A stretch of 64,000 nt of DNA from Onthophagus taurus. Its lineage: Eukaryota > Arthropoda > Insecta > Coleoptera > Scarabaeidae. Location: positions 4,099,501 to 4,163,500 of the forward strand of contig NC_091971.1 of NCBI RefSeq assembly GCF_036711975.1. Direction: 5' to 3'. The translations under genes and the position numbers were made by a program. Shown piece by piece: positions 44,945 to 64,000 of this stretch (positions are counted from its first letter, which is position 1; each line of letters begins with the position of its first letter). The notes beneath the pieces are model-generated. The model worked only from the letters and a program-made list of their open reading frames with translations. It was not told the origin of the DNA and searched no databases.

Positions 44945-46331
44945 AATGGGTTAATAACTTGTCAAACAACGAAATTTCTTAAATTTTCATATTTTTGTAT
45001 TTTTCTCACTAATGACGCATCTCAGAGCAAAAGTGCAAGAGAGCAATATTGTTAAGAATGAAATTTGCTACAACTTTCGTTCTAATAGTTTTTTTGTAAC
45101 ATGCTCCAATTCCCACGTGGTACCATTAACAACTTGCCAAAGAACGAAATGTATTAAATTTTTATATTTTTGTATTTTTCTCACTATTGACGCATCTAAC
45201 AGCAAAAATACAAGAAAGCAATATTGTTAAGAATGGAATTTGCTACAACTTTTGTTCTAAAAGTTTTTTAGTAACATACTTCAATTCCGAAGTGATCTAC
45301 CATGAACAACTTGTCAAACTACGAAATTTCTAAAATTTTCATATTTTTGTATTTCTCTCACTATTGACGCATCTAACAGTAAAAATGCAACAGAGCAATA
45401 TTGTTAAGAATGGAATTAGCTACAACTTTTGTTCTAAAAGTTTTTTAGTAACATACTTCAATTCCCAAGTGATCTACCATGAACAACTTGTCAAACTACG
45501 AAATTTCTTAAATTTTCATATTTTTATATTTTTCTCACTATTGACGCATCTACAGCAAAAATGCAAAAGAGCAATATTGTTAAGAATGGAATTGGCTACA
45601 ACTTTTGTTCTAAAAGTTTTTTAGTAACATACTTCAATTCCCTAGTGATCTACCATGAACAACTTGTCAAACTACGAACTTTCTTAAATTTTCAAATTTT
45701 TGTATTTTTCTCACTATTGACGCATCTAACAGCAAAAATGCAAGAGAGCAATATTGTTAAGAATGGAATTAGCTACAACTTTTGTTCTAAAAGTTTTTTA
45801 GTAACATACTTCAATTCCCTAGTGATCTACCATGAACAACTTGTCAAACTACGAAATTTCTTAAATTTTTATATTTTTCCCACTATTGACGCATCTAACA
45901 GCAAAAATGCAAGAGAGCAATATTGTTAAGAATGAAATTTGCTACAACTTTCGTTCTAAAAGTTTTTTGGTAACATGCTCCAATTTCCAAATGATCTACC
46001 ATGAACAACTTGTCAAACTACGAAATTTCTTAAATTTTCATATTTTTGTATTTTTCTCACTATTGACGCATCTAACTGCAAAAATGCAAGAGAGCAATAT
46101 TGTTAAGAATGGAATTGGCTACAACTTTTGTTCTAAAAGTTTTTTAGTAACATACTTCAATTCCCAAGTGATCTACCATGAACAACTTGTTAAACTACGA
46201 AATTTCTTAAATTTTCATATTTTTATATTTTTCTTACTATTGACGCATCTAACAGCAAAAATGCAAAAGAGCAATATTGTTAAGAATGAAATTTGCTACA
46301 ACTTTCGTTCTAAAAGTTTTTTAGTAACATT
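44945..46331. repeat. Tandem array, 177-bp unit, eight copies
   Basis: The word ttgacgcatctaacagcaaa recurs at about 45014, 45189, 45366, 45543, 45719, 45888, 46065 and 46242. Most spacings are 176-177 bp. Because 177 is divisible by three and one frame happens to lack stops over several units, repetitive ORFs appear (up to 166 codons); they show no protein-like features and are not annotated as genes. Beyond it, 46332-47542 holds nothing recognised. Confidence 0.95.
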
Positions 46332-47589
46332 CACTAAATTTTGTAAATGCTCATATTTGAACTTTAACTGTTCAGCGACGGGTTAGATGAAATTGTAGAA
46401 GACTTAGAACTTCACTTTTACTATAATTTGGAGATGGAATGCAAGGTGGATTGAGAGAGGTTTGGAAAACAATCAAGGAGATATATCTAGCTGTATCTGC
46501 GCCATTGAAGAAGAAGAAAAAGATGACAACTCATTACAGTTTTCAGTATCATCACTCCGTCTTATTTTGAAATGATGTGCTGAAGTTGGAGAAAGGAAAC
46601 GACCAGCAAACTTGTTGGCGACTACTTAGATGAAGATTTCAAATTAAAAAGGTAGAAGGCGTAATGGGAATTTGATACAGACTTGTAGAAGAATTAATTT
46701 TAATGCAGGCTTGGTACACATATGATGTAGATTCGATTTTGTACAAATTTGGGATGGATAGTTGACAAGAACTTGAGTTAAGGGGACAGAAAAATGTGTA
46801 TTACAATATCTTTCAGACTACTTGGATTATATTTTTGACTAAGTGCTCGGTTTTTTGGCTAATCACCTATTTATATGATATTTTACAGAATTATTAAAAG
46901 CTTAGTGTGTAACTTTCAGGAATATTGCATAGTTATTAAATTTTTTTTTTAATTATATTTTATGAATACATTCTGTTACCTTATGCGATCATAAAAGATT
47001 TACCTCCGGAACAAAAACAACTTTAAACCGCACAAAACAACCTGCGCCGCAATTTCAAACCAATCTAATTTTAGCTTAAACAGTCCGCGTTACGTAAAAC
47101 GTCTCCTGCACATGCTCTTACTGCACAAAAACACTTTTTTGCAATAATACGCTAATTTCCGTGGGTGGAACAATAATGTTTCGATAAAACGGTTTATTTG
47201 ATAATTCTAAAATGGAATAATAAAGATGATATAAGAAATAATATAAAAATGATGTTGTAATTATTGTAAATTACTCGGTTTTTAAGTGTCGTTTATTTTG
47301 TGCGTATTAATTGGCAACATCGAACGATCGTGGTCGAAGTATCATATTATTATTAATGAATTGAATGCAATTGGAGCCATAAATTGATATTGATGTAGAA
47401 ATTTGATCTTGTATTATTAAAATTGATTAAACATTGATCTTGTTGTGGAATCGTCAGTGTCTGAAGAATTTGCATTGTTTTTTTAATGTCATAATCATTT
47501 TGAGAAAGAGAAAGTTTTATTTTTCGTTCATCATTTTTTCAGAAAAAAAAAATTAAGCAGTAAAAAAGGCAGTAATCGAATCGTCCAGG

Positions 47590-56044
<8,455 letters not shown>

Positions 56045-57118
56045 AATAAGGCCTTTTGAATGCACTTAACTCGACTGTCCGTGTATTTTGAAGCAAGATG
56101 GAGAGCAAAGACAAACCCGGCCTGGTTTGTTTCATTTTTTTATAGGGAGCTATACGGATATAATGTAATATATTAGCATTTGTTTTTTTTTTCTTCAATA
56201 TACTTGTATATATAAACTTTTAAAAACTTGTTAAGTAACAAATTATAAATTTATTTTAAAGTTATTATAAATTCATTCGAATTTGGACGAATAACGTTTT
56301 GAAATTTGTCTGAAACGCGATTATGAAACGATTTCGCTTGGAAATCTAGGAAAGTAATTTATTTCGTCATAGTATTTCTTTTTGTACATAATATTTATTC
56401 GTTTCTTTTTAGTATAAAGTGTTAAATATAATAAATAAATTATAAAATTTTCAACTATTTCAAATTTTTTTTCCCAATTTCATAACAATGACAACTCCTC
56501 ACGGTTTATGTCAGTGAGTTTTAAAAAGATGTTAGTGAACCTCAATCATTTAATAGTATAAGTATTTTATGTTGCCTTGTAGCAAACTGTGTATATGTTA
56601 GTTTGCTTCTTTTTTTCTGAGCATTAATTAGGAAGTAATGGTTTTTAGTTGCATTCTAGACTCGTTCTTGCTTGATTTTTTCTTTTACTGTATGCTGTTT
56701 TAGTATACAGGACCATCCAACAAAGAGAGAAGCTAATTAGTCAACTGTGCTTCAAGTGTATAATCAAAAAAGCTCTAGAAATTTATTCTTGTACTCAATA
56801 ACTTGGAAAACATCCAAACTGTACACTAAAGTTCAATCTAAATTTAGTTGTGCCATACAAAGTAAACTTCCAAATATATTTGGCCAATAACACCACATTT
56901 GCAAAAATAAGATGTTTTTCATTCATAAATTATTTAATATATAATTCATCCAAGTAACACACTTATAAAATAATGTAATATTTGTAAATAAATGATAAAA
57001 AATTTGGTGAATTTCAAAATATGCTAAAATGTGCCAAAAACTGACAGTAACGTAACCACACAAAATAGTGCATAAACTTCATAAGTACAAGTGTCAAGTG
57101 TACTAATTTTTGAAAAGA
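56045..57118. other. Acsl 3'UTR and spacer before ACOT9
   Basis: The first 400 bp are probably Acsl 3'UTR, ending near tataataaataaatt at about 56430. No exon or repeat was recognised in the remainder, and the ACOT9 promoter should lie in its last part. Confidence 0.5.
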
Positions 57119-58836
57119 ATGTTAACAAAAATTATAAAAATGTGTGGTTCAAGTGTAATAAGAGCGAGCGGATTCTCGTGCTTACGTATACGGTATGAAC
57201 TTTAAACTTGCACTTGTGAAATTATTTGTTTCGTAATTGTTGTATCATAACTTATCGTAGTAATTTGATCGCCATTCATAGCTTATCGGTATATCCAAAT
57301 TTTCGTCGTAGAAATTGCATCAAATCATTTTCGTTTTAGAACCGAAAAGATGGCAACAAACGAAAATCAGTCTATCCATACGGAAAATCATCCCTCTGTT
57401 AGCTCAGGTTGGTGCATACTTTATTAAATCAAAAATGTATTTTGAAATCGTTTCAATTAATTATTAGTCGTGAAGCAATTAGCTAAAACGATGGGTATTG
57501 AGAGAGGATATCGACGACTTCCTAAAACTAGGGATCATTTGCAAAAATTAATTCCTACGAAAAGGGAACAATTACCACCAAGAACGATGCGTGATAGTTA
57601 CACAGTTGCGGCTATTCCCTTAGCTACGAATGACGATTTACAAGAACTTATGGTTAGCATAACTGGTTTTGTGCGCCTCAATAAATTATTAGAAGACATG
57701 GATATTTTTGCTGGTTTTTATTAATTCAAATAATTTAATTTAGTTATACTTTTAATTTTAATTTTTAGTGGCGGTGGCTCAAAATTACATTAAAAATCCT
57801 TTGGTTGGCCCAAAGGATCATTCCCCTTACACAATAGTTACAGCTTTAGTCAACAAAATTGATTTTAGTGATTATCATCCTAAGGTTGGTCATCATAATA
57901 ATAATCAAATCGTTAATTAATCAAAATATGTTACAGGTAAACAGTGATATAAGAATTTCGGGACATGTAACGTGGGTAGGAACTAGCTCCATAGAAGTTT
58001 TGGTTTGGTTAGATCAAAAGGAGGGTGGCGCGTACAAAAGAATAACGAAAGCGTTGTTTCTCCTGGTAGTAAGAGATGCGATAAATAGTAAAGCGGCGTT
58101 AATAAATCCCCTAAAAACAACAACGCCGCAAGAAGAAGAACTCGCAAAAGCAGGAGAAATAAGAAAAAAATTACGAATTAAATTAAAAATGCAAGATTTA
58201 AAAAGAAGCGTCCCTTCCGCGGAAGAACAAAAACTCATCCACGATAAATTCCAAAAAACTATCGTAGAAGCCGAAATCAGTTTGAATCAAATAAAACTTC
58301 CCCCAGGATCTATTTGGATGGAGGAATGCGAATTTTCAAACATCATTCTAATTCACCCCGAAAACAGGAATTTACACAACACCGTTTTCGGTGGATTTTT
58401 AATGAGAAAAGCAGCGGATTTAAGTTACAGTTTGGTGAGGATATTTGGGAGGCGACGGCCGCTATTACGATGCATAGACGATATTAATTTTTCAAAACCC
58501 GTCTTGATGAACATGATCCTTATAATGAGTGCGTATATTGTTTACACTGAAGGCGTTTACGTTCAAGTTATCGTTTACGCCCAAACTTACGATATACTCA
58601 CCAACACAAAAACGACCACAAACAGTTTTCATTTTACTTACGAAGTCGACGAATTGGTTAAAGAAGTATTCCCGAAAACGTACGACGAAACTATGATGTA
58701 TATTGATGGTGTAAGACATTTCCGCCAATTTCTTCAATCGAACCAAGGTGATCATCCCTTCGATTTTGAACCTATTAATTTTGGAATCGATGAACAAGCC
58801 AAGATTAATACTAATCCGCCGCAATCGAAACTATGA
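57119..58836 (+). CDS. ACOT9: Acyl-CoA thioesterase 9, mitochondrial
   Basis: It hydrolyses acyl-CoA to free acid and CoA in the mitochondrial matrix. Five exons (57119-57192, 57340-57407, 57468-57713, 57769-57884, 57937-58836) join in frame to 467 aa (human 439). The first exon encodes MLTKIIKMCGSSVIRASGFS, a basic, Ser-rich, acid-free N-terminus typical of a matrix-targeting peptide. Two hotdog domains follow: the first from about aa 130 (MRDSYTVAAIPLATNDDLQE ... GHVTWVGTSSIEVLVWL), the second from about aa 310 with HNTVFGGFLMRKAADLSYS, the conserved N-x(4)-GG helix motif of BFIT-type thioesterases. The gene lies between Acsl and glycerol kinase on the same strand. Confidence 0.93.
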
Positions 58837-58944
58837 AATGTGAATGGGTAAAAAAGAGGATGTGTGTAATTTTATTTATTTTATATGTTATTGATTGTTG
58901 CTAATAAAATATACTTAATAACTTGGGATTTAAATCATATATAT

Positions 58945-61077
58945 TAGTGATGGAACGGATAGTGATTTTGCGAAAAGCCGGATATCCGGTACATCTATGA
59001 ATTCTATAGCGAATTTTGAAAGTTATCGATGAAAATTGCAACATCGAAAATTTTAGCAAAACTTCAAATTTTGTTTTCTCAAAAACTAAAAGCTATTTTT
59101 CAAAATGGGTTGGTTCATTGGAAAGAAGACACTTTTATTAACACATTGGGAGATTTTCATACTCATATTCCAAGAACTGGATTTTATACGAATTTTTAAA
59201 ACTTAATTGGTGAAAATTGCAAAATTCGAAAAAGTTTTTGATAATTTCAAAAATTTATTTCTCAAAAACTAAAAGCGATTTTTCAAAACGGCTTGTTGCA
59301 TTAAAAAGAGGATACTTTAATTAATAATTGATGATATTTCCACAAGGATCCTTCAAGAAATGTATTTTATAGCGAATTTTGAAAGTTATCGATGAAAATT
59401 GCAACATCGAAAATTTTAACAAAATTTCAAATATTGTTTTCTCAAAAACTAAAAGCTATTTTGAAAACGGGTAGGTTCATTGGAAAGAGGACACTCTTAT
59501 TAACACTTTGGACAATTTTCAAACTCATATTCCAAGAAATGGATTTTATACGAATGTTTAAAACTTAATCGACGAAAATTGCAAAATTAGAAAAAAATGT
59601 CGATCATTTAAAAAATTTTTCTCTACAACTGAAGGTGATTTTTCAAAACGGCTTTTTGCATTAAAAAAAGGATACTTTAATTAATAATTGGTGATATTTC
59701 CACAAGGATCCTTCAAGAAATTAATTTTATAGCGAATTTTACAAGTTATCGATGAAAATTGCAACATCGAAAATTTCATAAAAATTTCAAATATTGTTTT
59801 CTCAAAAACTAAAAGTTATTTTTCAAAACGGGTTGGTTCATTGGAAAGAGGGTACTTTTATTAACACTTTGGGAAATTTTCATACTTATATTCCAAGAAA
59901 TGGATTTTAGACGAATTTTTAAAAATTAATCTGAAAATTAAAAAATTCAAAAAATAGACGATCATTTCAAAAATTTATTTCTCTAGAACTGAAAGTGATT
60001 TTTCAAAACGGCTTGTTGCATTAAAAAGAGGATACGTTGATTAATAATTGGTGATATTTCCACAAGGATTCTTCAAGAAATGAATTTTATAGCGAATTTT
60101 GAAAGTTATCGATGAAAATTGCAACATCGAAAATTTTATCAAAACTTCAAATATTGTTTTCTCAAAAACTAAAAGTTATTTTTCAAAACGGATTGGTTCA
60201 TTGGAAAGAAGACACTTTTATTAACATTTTAGGAGATTTTCATACTCATATTTCAAGAACTGGATTTTATACGAATTTTTAAAACTTAATTGGTGAAAAT
60301 TGCAAAATTTGATAATTTCAAAAATTTATTTCTCAAGAACTGAAAGTGATTTTTCAAAACGGCTTTTTGCATTAAAAAGAGGATACTTTAATTAATAATT
60401 GGTGATATTTCCACAAGGATTCTTCAAGAAATAAATTTTATAGCGATTTTTGAAAGTTATCGATGAAAATTGCGACATCGAAAATTTCATAAAAGCTTCA
60501 AATATTGTTTTCTCAAAAACTAAAAGTTATTTTTCAAAACGGGTTGGTTCGTTGAAAAGAAGACACTTTTATTAACACTTTGGGAGATTTTCATGCTCAT
60601 ATTCCAAGAACTGGATTTTATACGAATTTTTAAAACTTAATTGGTGAAAATTGCAAAATTCGAAAAAATTGTCGATCATTTCAAAAATTTATTTCTCTAG
60701 AACTGAAAGCGATTTTTCAAAACGGCTTTTTGCATTAAAAAGACGATACTTTAATTAATAATTGGTGATATTTCCACAAGGATCCTTCAAGAGATGAATT
60801 TTATAGCGAATTTTGAAAGTTATCAATGAAAATTGCAACCTCAAAAATTTTATCAAAATTTCAAATATTGTTTTCTCAAAAACTAAAAGCTATTTTTCAA
60901 AACGGGTAGATTCATTGGAAAGAGGACCCTTTTATTAACACTTTGGCAGATTTTCATACTCATATTCCAAGAACTGGACTTTATACGAATTTTTAAAATT
61001 TAATCCGCGAAAATTGCAAAATTCGATCATTTCAAAAAATTATTTTAAAAAATGGCCGGATATCCGTTCCAGCACTA
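58945..61077. mobile_element. hAT-like element carrying a satellite array of about 360 bp period
   Basis: The termini TAGTGATGGAACGGATA and, inverted, TAGTGCTGGAACGGATATCC fit the hAT rule (YARNG). The flanking octamers atatatat (58937-58944) and atatacat (61078-61085) differ at one base and look like an 8-bp target duplication. The interior is about six units of roughly 360 bp, each made of two diverged halves of about 180 bp that begin with ctcaaaaactaaaag or its relative ctctagaactgaaag. Words such as gaaagttatcgatgaaaatt and ttccacaaggatccttcaag repeat throughout. No transposase ORF is present. Confidence 0.85.
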
Positions 61078-61215
61078 ATATACATTGAGCTTACTTATTT
61101 CTTGTTGATATTCAGCTCGGTCATAAAATAACTTTGAATAAAAGTAACGTTTATTAATTTTAAGATATATACCTATATTTGAATTAACTTCATAATTTAA
61201 TTTGACAAATTAAAA

Positions 61216-63185
<1,970 letters not shown>

Positions 63186-63239
63186 AGGCAAGTATGGTAA
63201 AATCTAAAAGGACTGCTACATTGTTTATAATTCAGTGTA

Positions 63240-64000
63240 AGGTTCACTCAGCGCCTGAGGACGTACACCTAAACCCTAAACTTTCTAGTTCTATCTACTA
63301 TAGTTTTAATTATTATTCAGTATACTGTGAATTTCACTTAACTCTTTGTGTCCCGGCGATTTTAATCACTTATTTTAAACTGTAGTCATCTATTCGGCGC
63401 ATTATTTATCCAGATGTGAGGTTACAAGTATAGTGAAAAGTGGAAGTTGAAGCTGAAAAAGTTTGTGTTGAATTAGAAAATCTCCCGTTGCATAATTCTG
63501 AACAGACAGACATAGAAGATGAAAAAGATGACATTGTTATTACTAGTGCTGGTGAGGTACCTATGCTGGAAGATAAAGAAGTACAACTAATTAATCAAAA
63601 TGAGGAAAATGACACTGAAGTAGTAGAAATACGTGGAAAAGGGCACAAGAAGAAGAACAAGGCAGAAATTGATAGAAAATGGGAAAAAAACAGAATGAAA
63701 TTAGAAAGAGGGAATAATTGGTGATACTTTATTAATCCTACAGATTAATTTGCCAAGCTATAAATTCTTCTGGGGTAATGCTGAAGATTTGGGTGTATCA
63801 CTTGTCTGTAACAGTAGATCATGCTGATCAACTTCGACAAGTGTATGCAATCGACTGCCGTTCCAAGAAGTGATGGCATTACCTTTTCTTTGGTTTTACA
63901 GATATATGCTTCGTCAATTCTTTTGCCATATATTTTTAATGTGAAGAAGGAAGGATGATGCTATTAGATTTTTGTCATTCTGTAGCTATAGGTCTGATCA
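63240..64000. repeat. Repeat-derived tail of the window
   Basis: The segment tctattcggcgcattatttatccagatgtgaggttac (about 63388-63425) matches 40020-40150 except for an internal deletion of about 90 bp, so it is a dispersed element. An open frame of 94 codons follows (63440-63724): acidic, ending in a KGHKKKNKAEIDRKWEKNRM basic stretch, with no recognised domain. It may be element-encoded; I do not call it a gene. Nothing else was recognised to the end. Confidence 0.45.

Noticed and set aside
45364-46386. Overlapping ORFs of 86-166 codons as a repeat-protein gene
   Set aside because: They follow from a tandem 177-bp unit; there is no start context, domain or single-copy extension.
63440-63724. 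94-codon acidic ORF at the end of the window as a gene
   Set aside because: No domain, splice pattern or poly(A) context; directly next to a dispersed repeat. Kept only as a note in the repeat entry.

Overview
This is an AT-rich animal genomic window with compact, intron-containing genes, U2-type GT-AG introns and AATAAA signals. Protein similarity, the Acsl/Gk/ApepP complement and the abundance of Tc1-, hAT- and LINE-type debris point to an insect, most likely a beetle. The species assignment is inference; no search was possible. All exon joins below were made by eye from splice sites and reading phase. Every join kept the frame, and the protein lengths match the families.

Layout. 1-9 kb: the 3' part of the mechanosensitive channel Piezo (+), including two homologous, phase-matched terminal exons. 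10.2-13.2 kb: cytosolic Xaa-Pro aminopeptidase ApepP (+). 13.2-15.3 kb: a decayed spacer with an ApepP pseudo-fragment and a MITE. 15.3-18.3 kb: radial spoke head protein RSPH10B (-, MORN repeats), divergent from the next gene. 18.6-35.8 kb: LUBEL, the insect HOIP-like linear-ubiquitin RBR E3 ligase (+), about 2600 aa. Its 6-kb first intron is full of transposons, one internal exon can be read through into a tail-anchor-like ending, and its LDD is encoded by two mutually exclusive exons. 36.2-37.0 kb: a C18orf21-type small zinc-ribbon-like protein (-). 37.4-42.5 kb: two candidate 5' exons plus satellite. 47.6-56.0 kb: long-chain acyl-CoA synthetase Acsl (ACSL3/4 type, +). 57.1-58.8 kb: mitochondrial acyl-CoA thioesterase 9 (+). 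61.2-63.2 kb: glycerol kinase (+). The end of the window is repeat-derived.

How the genes relate. Acsl, ACOT9 and glycerol kinase are three consecutive same-strand genes of fatty-acyl and glycerolipid metabolism (activation, hydrolysis, glycerol-3-phosphate supply). In an animal this adjacency may be chance. The other genes act in unrelated processes: mechanotransduction, peptide turnover, ciliary axoneme, and linear ubiquitin/NF-kB signalling.

Most interesting observations. (1) Piezo carries a second, diverged copy of its pore-forming last exon (ungapped over 79 residues, about 32 percent identical), in which the residues aligned with the cytosolic neck constrictions are replaced. (2) LUBEL has two 169-nt exons, equal in length and phase and about 30 percent identical, for the same part of the linear-chain-determining domain; including both creates a stop. 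(3) A LUBEL exon can be read through its donor into a hydrophobic C-terminal tail followed by a poly(A) signal. This predicts a membrane-anchored isoform without the ligase domain. (4) Five separate tandem arrays have units of about 170-190 bp (one a dimer of about 360 bp); one of them sits inside a clearly bounded hAT-like element.
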